64,000 nucleotides of DNA from Ancylostoma caninum (Eukaryota; Nematoda; Chromadorea; Rhabditida; Ancylostomatidae). A program made the position numbers and the translations under genes. The DNA lies in assembly GCA_037903475.1 (NCBI GenBank), contig JBAJFG010000619.1, positions 62,001-126,000 of the forward strand, written 5' to 3'. Positions 23,860 through 34,500 of the stretch are shown piece after piece; the first letter of the stretch is position 1, and each line of letters begins with the position of its first letter. The notes under the pieces are model-generated. The model searched no databases. It had not been told where the DNA came from and saw only the letters and a program-made list of their open reading frames with translations.

Positions 23860-24196
23860 TGCTGTTGATAATTTCTCAAGTAAACGGTGGTTTCGAGGCC
23901 ACTGCTTGAATTTTGTCGGAAGACCCAGAAAACATGAGCAAGAGCATTTCTTTTTGTACAGGTGAAGGTCTGTCTTACCCTCTCGTACCTTGCTACAGAA
24001 TTGTAAATCACTGATGAAGTAAAATACTCCAGATTCTTGGAATGGAGGTTATCCTTTATTGCGAACGTCCGTGATAGAGCTACTCTTTTTGGCCTTATCC
24101 GCACCGTTATCCGGCGCCAAAAGCCACAACGGATAGGCCGAAATCTACGGATAACGGCAAAACGGACAGCCGGATACGGACAATCCGCTCATCTCT
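23860..24196 (+). mobile_element. hAT element copy 2, right part
   Basis: 'aagtaaacggtggtttcgag' and 'acccagaaaacatgagcaag' match the interior of the 22376 element. The end 'cggacaatccgctcatctctg' matches its right TIR, and a 14-base G run (24197-24210) follows directly. The left end is missing. Confidence 0.65.
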
Positions 24197-24439
24197 GGGG
24201 GGGGGGGGGGCATACCATTGCTACACCTTTGGAAAAATTTTTGGGCCCTTTTTTAGGCAGCAATTTGAGTAGACCGCAACGGATGTTTTTCAAACAGAGG
24301 CAGCATTATTGTTAAGTAATACGCTCAATTGTCGAAAGCAATCATGGGAAAACTCTTAAGTATAAGGTCAACATAGCCAAGAATATGTGGTCCGCTGCTG
24401 CTACGGGATAACCCATATCAGCATGTTTCAGTGTCAATC

Positions 24440-24665
24440 GTGTAGAAATGGACCATCCCGTCTCTGAAATTCTCACGTAATCCGTATACTCCCTGGACCT
24501 GTCTCCAGCAGAATGTTTCCCTCCCAAGCTTCTACATCGTCACTTCGGCTGTGAAACTTTCAATGAACTGACCTTGCTCGAGAACGACTTGTGCCGCTTC
24601 CTTAAGTATAAACATGTCAAATTTGAGGCTCCTGGAAACATCTTCATGTGCCATGTTGGCAATAG
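24440..24665 (+). pseudogene. Mariner transposase C-terminal fragment
   Basis: Translation gives YTPDLSPAECFPPKLLHRHF and later FNELTLLENDLCRFL, following the mariner pattern PYSPDLxPxDxHLF...L containing the last catalytic acidic residue region. There is no TIR nearby. Confidence 0.7.
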
Positions 24666-25139
24666 TTGAAATTGTTGACCTTGAGCCGACTTATGGCGTT
24701 TGAAAAAATCATGTGAAACTGCCCCGGAACTTCTGCACGCACCTAATACTAGTCGCCCTTGATTTCATTCATACCACTTGGAGCACTTGCTACATTTATT
24801 TATGTTTATTGCTGGATGTTAAAAATGGCTTGTCATACCGGTTGAAATGTAGGGTTGAAACTCAAAATATCACAAGTCAAAACTGTCTTCGTTCGCGCCA
24901 CGATAATTTTCATACATGCACTGCCTTCGAGGCCCATGTAATTGGCGTAACCAAAGAGCATTGCACGCGCAGGTACTGATTCACTGATTTTTCAATGTAT
25001 TCCCAAAGGTTTACTGTACTCAAGCCCTTACTCATGTTCAGCGTGCCAGACAACCCCAATGAAAATTGTCCCACCACGTCGAAACGGAACGCATGAAAAA
25101 TCGATAAAATCAACTAATCGATAATGGTCGTGCACAAAC
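24666..25139. other. No gene recognised
   Basis: Contains only short frames and, at 25095-25130, a fragment of the 'atcgataaaatc' dispersed motif. Confidence 0.35.
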
Positions 25140-26082
25140 TCTGGTAACTGTGCAGCACGAACGAGGCCCGAACGGCGTAATGGTTCAAGTAGAAACCCAA
25201 CCAGCAGCTGTTTCCGGTTGCTGCCATCCTCACCTCAATTGCTGCTATCCCTCTGCAATAGCTGCTGAAGGGAGGGTGTGTAGCTGTTTATCCGCAAAGG
25301 GATGCCGCCACTCCACACCTGCAAAGTTCAAAGGGTCATTCCGGGTGAACAGCTACACTATGGTGCTGTTTATCCGAGTATGGTCGGGAACTAAAATGTT
25401 TAATTTTTAATTTGATTTTCAAGAACTACTGCTTTTGAGCTATCCTTAACCACCTTAGGAAATTCGAAGGAAATTTTTTTTGGCACGTCTCGGTGTTTTA
25501 ACAGCATACAATTTGTTGAAAAGAATGTATTCACATGGACTTCAATGAAAACTTGTTTTCAAAAACAAATAAATGCTTTTTCACTTAGTTTTCTCTGATA
25601 AAAAGCGCGACATTTTCTTTAGTTAGGTTTCAACAGATCGCGAAGTAATCATGCCCTCATTCACAATTTCCGCGGATTCATCTAATGCAACTGTTATTTC
25701 TGGCTATATTACCTGTTCACTGTGTCCTATTACAATTGTTCGGGTCGAATGACTCCACAGTAGGACACATCATCTCACACTTTAACGGATGGATTCATTC
25801 TTTTTTGTTTTCATGAGAAATGCTGACTTCCGGCACTGTAGCTGTTTATATGCTCATATACCTGTTTATCCGAAGATGTAGCTGTTTACCTGGTGATGGA
25901 TTTATCCGGTAATATAGCATTTTATCCGAAATAGGCCACGCCCCGGTGGATCAACAGCTCGTCTCCCCTAAGAGGACCTGAGCAGCAATTGAGGGAAGGA
26001 TGGGAGCAACTGAGAACATTGCAGCAAGTGTTTCTGCACCATTACGCCAATCGGGCTGCGTACATGCTGCACAGTTATCAGC
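25140..26082. mobile_element. TIR element of about 940 bp, family E
   Basis: The left end 'ctggtaactgtgcagcacga' and the right end '...catgctgcacagttatcag' are inverted, with the pair extending through 'cctcaattgctgc' against 'gcagcaattgagg'. The interior repeats 'gtagctgtttatccg' several times on one strand. A related inner palindrome is at 16500-16562. No coding content was recognised. Confidence 0.65.
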
Positions 26083-27202
26083 GGAGGGATAGTAAGTGCC
26101 GCGAATATCCTGGTTCCCGCTTGAGTTTTTGAAGCATAAGTGATTCGAACCGCCTTGTCTGGCTATGTTCAGCAGCGTGCTTGCAACTGTAAGTGAGAAT
26201 TGAGATACACAAACAAAAGACGATATTTCCATTATGTTGGTTTCGCGCTCAGCTGACTTTAGCTGACCTAGCATCTGATTTCGTGGCTACCGCATCGACG
26301 CAAGACGAAGAGGAAAGGATAATTTTCTATCTACGCTTGTACCATCAAACACGCTTTGGCACAGATACGAGATCACCTTATCTAGAATAGTCAATTAGAA
26401 TATTCTTATTAGTCGGGTTCCCGAGGAGATTGGTTGCGCACCACATGCAACGTATGGTTCATTCAAATGGTAGTGAGTATTGGGTGAAGGACCATTAGTC
26501 GATCAATCGATAATGGCTGTGCAAGAGGGTTGCCATATTCGCGACCATGTGGTGAAAACCCCTGTGGGGTTCCGCCAAACCTGCAGCACAAACTGCGAAA
26601 AAACAAAATCAATAAATCAATAACCACCCGGTGGCCCTCAGATTCGTGATCAGCATGGTGAAAAACCCCAGTATGCCAATTTTGATCCGGATTGGAGCTA
26701 AACTAAGGAAAATCGATAGGATCAATGAATTGATGTCCGGATCGATACTATCCAGTGAGCAGTGTCCTAGGCCGTCCGACTTATTCGGACGGTGTCCCAT
26801 GTTTCCAAGGCCCCCTCTTCACCACCTTGGTTACAGATGCGTTCCTATCGTTTGAATTTGGCGCCTATGCGCGCCGTTCAGATTATTGAAAAAAAAGTGT
26901 CGTAAGCGTTTCTATATTGTACATAGATTTGCTATTTTTACTTTTATTTCCAATAGCTATAAATCTGGTTTCTCCTTTCGAAAAGAATTGAACCAATATA
27001 GATCGCGGAACTGCTTCGATCGTTTTGCCATATGCTCATTCATACTTTTCTGGTGCTTGTAATTTTGACCAACACTGCCATGAGTTAGTGGTTTGATATA
27101 TTATTCGTTTATTTTAAGTTCTTGGTTTTGGGAATATATGTAAAATCTCCGGACTAATCGCTAAACTGATTTCCTTATGACACTACAATACTGCTTACGA
27201 GA
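26083..27202. other. No gene recognised (26.1-27.2 kb)
   Basis: Has dispersed 'atcgataggatcaatgaat' motifs near 26470-26740 and a short hairpin CCGTCCGACTTATTCGGACGG-like at 26772-26792. No exon was identified. Confidence 0.35.
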
Positions 27203-28185
27203 TGTCGAAAACCGACAGTCGCTCGGCGGAGTCACCGTCGCTTACTGTCCTTTTGCATAACTTCTCTAGAAGTGCCTCAATCCAAGAGGTTTGGTCACCA
27301 TTCGATTTGTCACAGAGAGGTCCTTCAGAAAAACGACGAGATGTCGGCGTAAACCTTCGGGTTGCTCGTTTCCTTCAAGTAATCGATATATCGATTGATG
27401 CCGTGTAAGGGATCCGATTTGTAGCAGCACAAGCACGCGCGATGAACTTGACCTTAAGCTCAGATTTGACCATTTCTGCTAAAATGCGGCAGAAGCTCAT
27501 AGAATTAGGCATGTATGTAGGAGCAGAACGACAAACTGCACGCTGTTTGAAGGACATCCAGATTTTGACGAAATTGCTGATAAGGCACACTATTGCAACA
27601 GACCTAACTAGAAAATTTGTGGGCGGGGATACAAACAGATTATGAATAGCTTTTTGTGTACTTCATGACATACAAGTACCATTGCTGGAAGCCTGCTGAT
27701 CTCCATATTATTCTAGTCTAAATTACGAACTTTTGTTCTGCCTTGCAAAAAAAAACTTGAAGTTGAGGGAGCTACAGTTTGCTAGTGACACTAGCTATCC
27801 ATATCCCGAGAGCAAACGATAATTAATAGTATGAGCACTTCCGAAAACTGCAGAAGAGATAGTTCTAGATACCCTAGTTTTTGAACTAGGGCTGCACTAA
27901 TTTCGCTGAAAATTTGGACGATTTCATATAACAGTCCTAGCAGCCCCAGAAGAACGCTGGAACGATGGGATCCCACGTGCTCTGGAAGACTTCCCGAAGA
28001 GCCACATCCTGGGCCAAAATGAGAAGTTTCCAAGAGAAACGACACTTTTAGCTGCCGCAAGGCATCCCGGCGGACAATGAGCGTGGGAGCATTTGGCGTT
28101 TGTAGCGACTCCTAGTTTCAATGCCTGCCAAGGTAATCTTTTTGCAAAATGTTTGTTCTGATTGAAAAATTCTTCATTTGGGCAA
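27203..28185. mobile_element. Foldback element, family C, copy 2 (single arm)
   Basis: Starts 'gatgtcgaaaaccgacagtc', continues with 'aagctcagatttgaccattt', 'caaggcatcccggcgga' and ends 'gttctgattgaaaaattctt'. This is collinear with the left arm of 14268-16246, and no inverted partner follows. It may be a broken copy of a palindrome or the ancestral unit from which the palindrome formed. Confidence 0.7.
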
Positions 28186-28397
28186 ACTTATGAGTATTTC
28201 TGTCAGTTACGAGTATGCTCTTTTGCATTTTGTACTATTATCCATTACATATTATATATCCATAACCGGTCAGAACGAACCTGCGGAATTTGTCTAATCT
28301 CTCTGCCTACTTTTAATCACATTAATCACATTCTATAACTTTCGCGAATGATCTGCGACTCATGCGATTATGTCATCTGCCCATGTCTTTGAAATAA

Positions 28398-28411
28398 TTA
28401 GACCTTTTCAG
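28398..28411 (+). promoter_or_regulatory. Splice acceptor upstream of the PTR start, possible spliced-leader site
   Basis: The pyrimidine-rich ttagaccttttcag stands 44 bases before the ATG at 28456 with no in-frame coding before it. In nematodes such an acceptor just upstream of the first ATG is often a trans-splicing site for a spliced leader. It could equally join an upstream non-coding exon. Confidence 0.4.
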
Positions 28412-28455
28412 ATGTGTTTTTGACGACGTAGTTGTGGCGCATATTCGAGATCATT

Positions 28456-28588
28456 ATGAGTGTGCTTGAATTCGGCTGCTTGGAGCGACCGTTGGCAAAC
28501 TTCTTCCACGGCTACGGCGCTTTTGTCTCACGTCATCCATTTCCATTCATAGCGTTTCCAGTTCTCATCACTCTTTATTTGTCGACAG
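28456..28588 (+). CDS. PTR exon 1 (start codon, signal-anchor helix)
   Basis: 44 codons plus one base, donor ACAG|gttagc. The ATG at 28456 is chosen because the family N-terminus (ERxLxxFFxxYGxFVxRHPxPF) follows at once and a splice acceptor lies 44 bases upstream. The hydrophobic run FPFIAFPVLITLYLSTG matches the usual first membrane segment. Confidence 0.82.
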
Positions 28589-31500
28589 GTTAGCTTGTTT
28601 ATGATTCTCCAAATATAGCTCTCCCATTGTTTTAAAATAGCAGAAATTATTTATTTCTTATTTATTACACCACAGATAGTGTGCTTGATACAATAGTACT
28701 GTTTTAAACTAATCACAATTGTTTTGTAATAAGTCTCATAGTAGAAATTATGCAAATGAAGCGCTTGCCAGGTTAATATTATTACAGTAATTGGTGCATT
28801 ACTAGAAGTTTCGCTAGAATCAAGTTAGTATGGCATGGGTTTGCTGCAAGAAGTGAGCGGAAGTGGCTCAGTGTGACGGTAGATGTCATGCGATTACGTT
28901 GGATTCAACGCCTGTCGCATTATCAAATATGTTGTGCAAGAACTTATGGCGCACCCTGTATATATACAGATGCATATGTATATGTATACGTATATGTATA
29001 TGTGCATATGTATGTATATGTGTATGTATATGTATTCTATATGTAAATGTATATGTACAGTGCTGGCCAAAGAGATATCACCCTTTCAACTTTTGTTTGT
29101 AACCTCTTTCTCTGTGAAGCTTGAAATTTCCAATTTCAGCAGATAATTAAGCTACTCATTGCTGATGCATAGAGCTACTAAGGTTCTGCCGCGCTTGCAA
29201 AATTTCATGAGAAAAATTTTTTTTACTCAACGAAATCAAAACCCTGATTTCGCATTACTCATATTCAGCTACTGTGCTACTTGTAGTGCTGGAATATTCA
29301 CCAAAAATCGAACTCTTCCCAGGAAATAGATTCATATTTAAAGGAATTTCAGTGATTTGAGAGGGATTCTTGACATCTCCGGAGTTCAGTAGGCATCACC
29401 TTGAAACTGGGCCTCTTTTGGCAGTTCCAACCATTGTGGATCGAACTTACAGCCCTGTTTCGGGCTGGGTCTTGTTCTGTATGGTGCTTTAGCTCGAACA
29501 GAAAGGGCCTGCTTGTACTGGTGCTCTGAGGATGTTCAACCGTTCCAGATATCCTTGTCGGACAAATAATCACAATGGTGCACTTCATGGGTATCAGGCT
29601 TTGCACTTATATTTTGTTATAGAAAAAATATCCGTAAGGGCATATTTGCATTTGGGTAGACGCTGACATCTAGAGCTCTGCGAATATGATCACTAAAGAG
29701 TGCTCAAAGTGAATAGCAGCAGTCACGTATAAAAGGTTGTGAGCCTCCGTGTTCTATTATCAAGATTCGGTCTTTATAGCAAGAAGCATTATTTTCTTAA
29801 TGCTCTGTATGAACCGCGCAACTTATTCCGAGCTCACTAACCTCGCTTTTATAGAAATGAAGCACGATACCTCAGCTCTCTGACATTTGCTTAAGATCAT
29901 GTCATTTCTGCATGCATCAGCAATAAATAGATACATTATTTGCTAAAATTGGAAATTTCAAGCTTCAATAACAAGAAGTTATGAATAAAAGTTGAAAAGG
30001 TGATATCTTTTTGGCCAGTGCTGTATATGTATTAGGTTGTTGCGAAATTAATCGCCGAAATGGATCTTTTAGTTCAAAGTGATGTAACTCGGCTCAATCA
30101 GCACATTTTTCAACAATCTAGCAACCGTTCAATTTGTTACATCGTCCACGACAATAATCGTGGATTGCACGCCTCTACAACAAAAACTGAGGTCATAAGA
30201 ATTCGCAAACTTTTGGAAGGCAGTTTCAGCATGCTTCAGATCAGCAATCCGCTGCTGTCGCAGGATTGCATTTGGAGCTCGGAAAAATGATGTACAATAG
30301 GGTAATGGTCTGAGGAATGAGGGCAATGGGTGAGGACTTTGATGTCTTACTACATCAGTTTTTGCTGGAGTTTTGGAATATGAGGCTTAACGTTACCCTG
30401 GGGGGGGGGGGGCAGGGGAGAACCAGCTTTTGTTCACCACTGCCGACTACATCTATAGAAGATTTGTGGACATCTCGAAATTACATATTAGGACTCTGCT
30501 GTCAATGCTCGAATAAGTTGGAGAAGGTTGCAGTGGATCACACTTTTACAACACCATCAAATTCCTGACACAATCTCACTAGTGTGAAGATTTGATTTAG
30601 GAAAACTTACAGGTGGGAAGACGTGCCTAACCGCTATAGATTCACGCCTCATTTTATCGTCCAGGAACCGTGCTCCATCTATAGCTATTACACGGGATAG
30701 AAATCGATAGTTCTGGGGGGATGAAAATGCTAGAAAAGAGGTCACAGCGGGTGAGACGCTGGTCATCAGTGAGATTGTGGGGCGTTCACTTCCGCACCTT
30801 TCTTGTCATGGCGATCGAACTCAAATGTTTTGAAGCTGTGTTACAGTCAGGCGGCGTGGCGTTTGGCAGCAGTTCTCTGCTGCCAGTCTAGGTAATGAGG
30901 GGGTGCGACCTAGCCCGTATAAAACTGTAGCCGCCTACCCAAGCGCGCCCGGCCCCTCATGGATTACGTGATGACGGCTAAACTCGTCCGAGAACGCCGC
31001 ACGAGAGCCAACACAAAACATAACTTCAAATAATACAGGATTTGTATCGTCTATCCGAAACGACGAGTCCACCCACGCACGCGGAGATCGAGGGGCGGCG
31101 CTGCTGGGACGAATGCTGTTGGCTGCCACGTCGTCCATATCACAGCCAAATCATTGGTCAATACCATGAAGATAACGATGAAACGTGATACGCAGATCAG
31201 GATTGATGACGTGGAACGCTGGCAAACATGGCAGCTTCTCGATCCCCGCGTGCGTGGGCGGACTCGTCATTTCGCACAGATTATAAGCGGAGGAGGGGTT
31301 GTGCAAAATAATGCATGTATTTCGCTGTTTTTCTTTCTGGCGGGGTATCCACACTTCTGTGGCTCCTTTTTTGATATAAGCTGCTCTTCAGTTGATTTCC
31401 ACGCTTTGCAACAAATGCTGATAAGACTGAATTTCCGCAAAATTACACCACAGCACGACTACGATTGGAAAATGAGCTCTGTCTCTATAACAAAACTGGT

Positions 31501-34500
31501 GACTATAATTTTGCTAGGTACCCAAACTTTAATTCGAACATATCAAGGCATATAATAACAAACACTTTTGTAGCAGAGGTTATTAGGACGGGTAGGACAT
31601 GTTCCAGGTATGAGACTTTAAGAATAGAATAGCGCAACTATGCTGCACAAGTATAACCAATGAATGGACGCCTTTAAGTGTGATCATAACTCTGTGTAGT
31701 GCTCTTAGAGATAGACCATTCCTCTTACGTAAGTATGGACTAAACAATGCAGTACATCTCCCCCTTATTCATGACATAGGAATGCGCTTGAGAGATATGC
31801 AACCGTGACTCAGTAGTGGCGCTCTTTTTCAAATAATTGGGTCACATACATAGGTCATATTTAAGGAAGCATCTCGCTGTCCTACTTACTCCTTACGTGT
31901 ATTCGTCATCTACCAATAGTTGTCTGTTCCATATCTAGATAGTAGCAGTTACTAAGATCTTTTGAAGCTTCCTTGGGAACTACTGATGAAAGGGTTTTCG
32001 ACCCGGGGCGCCAAGGAAGCTACACTTCCGGTCTAGTTCAAGCCCCGAAACTGGTTAGTGTAAAAACTTAGGAGCTAAAGTTGCTGCGCTTTCACTTCCT
32101 TAGCTTTCATGCATCAATTCTTTCATCAATCTTAGTTAATCAGTTCTTGTTGTCTGCTCTTCAAACATCAGTGTAGTAACACCTTACTCATATGAGGTTA
32201 ACTCAGCAGCGAGAAGTTTCTTCCGTTCTTTGCGTTTTGCGTTGTTCCATGCGATTCTGACCCTCTTTACACCGTTGCGGCTAAATGGCAGCGACGCTGC
32301 ATTCTTTGGGCGAGTACTTCGCGGCGCGCCACGCGCGCATTTGCGGACACGCCCCCAAATGGCTCGTGCGCGCGCATCGCATACGCAGCGCGAGTCGGCT
32401 GGTAGTTGGAGACAGGGCGCTGCAAATTACAGGCTGGTATGAACTCCCTGCTGCCTAACGTCCGTCCGCCTTACAGTCAGCATGCATCCCTGCCCTCAAC
32501 GTCCCCCCCCCCTATGTTAACACGTAGTGTATAAAAATCCTACATATCAAATAAATAGTTCGAGGCGTAACTGCGCTTCAGCGCTTGAACTCTGACAATA
32601 TCAGTAGTGCGGTTCAAAAAATATAGAAGTTTGCTGCAACAGCTTAGTATCGGATCCTTACAAGGCGAGAATCCTCTTGGAGATACTCACGTAGGCAGAC
32701 TTGAAGAAACAAAAGCAGTGCAAGGAATAGATATGTGAAGTCATGGGAATTGATTTCAGAAATCAGTCTGAATAAATATGTCAGAGAGCTTATCGCTACT
32801 GCTTGCTCATTAACCATGATAGGATACTCTTCCCCTCCAAGTGTAGTGTGTGCTTTTAAAACAGGCGCTCGATCACTGCCAGACCAGGACTCGTGTAGGT
32901 GTGAGCGAGCAGTTCCCCATCTGGAGACCACAAAGGGTTTGGCGTGGAGCGCATTGAAAAATTGAGGCAATGTGGATTGATTGCGATGAGCTAGATTGGG
33001 CGTTTGATTTCGGCGATGGTGATCGGCTGTACCGATCCGAAGGTGGGCGGGATTTCTGGAACAAAGGGATGCGCAAATTCTTCCGTTGAGACTTTCTCAA
33101 AATATCTCAATACTCCATCGTTGCGTCGCCTACTTGCGGTCCATGATAAGATGGCCTTGTTCATCGTTAACGCCGTGAAACTTCTCGACATCGTCTGCTT
33201 GGCGCTGACGCGACTTCGCAAGTCGGTAAATAAAGCGCTCACCGTCTTTCGAGTCCAACTTCTTACTGACTTCATCGTAATGAGCCGCCTTCGCAGCGGC
33301 CACGGCTTTCTTCGCAGCCCTCTTCACTTCCCTGGAACTGCTCCAGTTGCCTGCCGTTTTATTTTCAAGAAAGAGATGGTATAAACGCTTTTCTTTGTGG
33401 ACTTTCGCTATAACTTCCTCCGTCCAAAGCCAAGTCCTTCCTTCGATCTCCCGTCGATCTGGTTTGGTAGTGCCGTGTTTGGTAGTTCAGAACGAGCTGC
33501 TGCAGGGATATTATTGGTTGCCCCTTGCCATGTCTCATCTATGTTCGTGACAGGTGGCAACTTGCCTTTCAACCGAATTGCAGTAACGTAATAACATTAT
33601 ATTACATTATAACATTATGTTATGCATGTATTTTTGTGCAAACCTTGAGTACTGTTCTTGAGATGAGACCTGTCTTCATGCACTACTTTAGGGTTCTTCA
33701 CCCTTACTCCACAAACAGATGCAATTTATTTGTACACACCTACGGATGCTCCTTCGAAAACTGAGAGACAGGCAAGTTCGAAAAAATTTTTATTATGTGC
33801 ATGCAGAAGCTCCGTGGCAGTTGCATCTAATTTTTTGAAACACCATAACTCGGCTGGAAGTCAACGACTTCATTCAGCCGAAAAAAAAGCATTGGCGTCT
33901 GTGTAGTGCTGCTAACGCGATGCAGAAAAGGTGTCTGTAGAAGCCCAACCTTTGAGAGGTTCGTACACGGAAGAGCGGCACACCTCACAGCGGTTTCCGA
34001 GTAAGATCTGTTTATCAAAAGTTTCACATAGATGTAAAGATGAAGAAGCTTGAAAAGGTGACATTCTGTTGGAGACAGGTCTAGGAAGTAGTACAGGGTA
34101 GGTTGGAATGTCAAAACCCAAATTTCCAATTCTTTATAAGGTTGACACTGCAACATGCTGGTATGCCGCATGTTGCAGTGTTTACCGGTCAACTGTAAGC
34201 GGTCCAAGTTAATCTTCGTTAGCTGTACATTTTCCCTTCATTGCTTAAGACAAAAGAGTGTAGTAGAAGAGAAAGCTTTTGCACTACTGTAATATTTGTG
34301 GACTTCTTAAGTTTTCTTTCCATTATATATGTTTAGACTCCGTTTCGTGCATTAACCTTATACGGATTGTAAACATCTGAATATGCCTTTTCTGCACTCA
34401 TCAGTAGGGGAAAAAGGCATTGGAACGTCTTGTGGATGATTTATGATTTTACATTCTTGATTTTCATTGAGAAATTGGAGAAATTGTGTCTTTGCATTTT

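Noticed and set aside
32230..32290. Candidate for the missing PTR exon (SDPLYTVAAKW)
   Set aside because: Similarity is weak and no donor site in the required phase follows.
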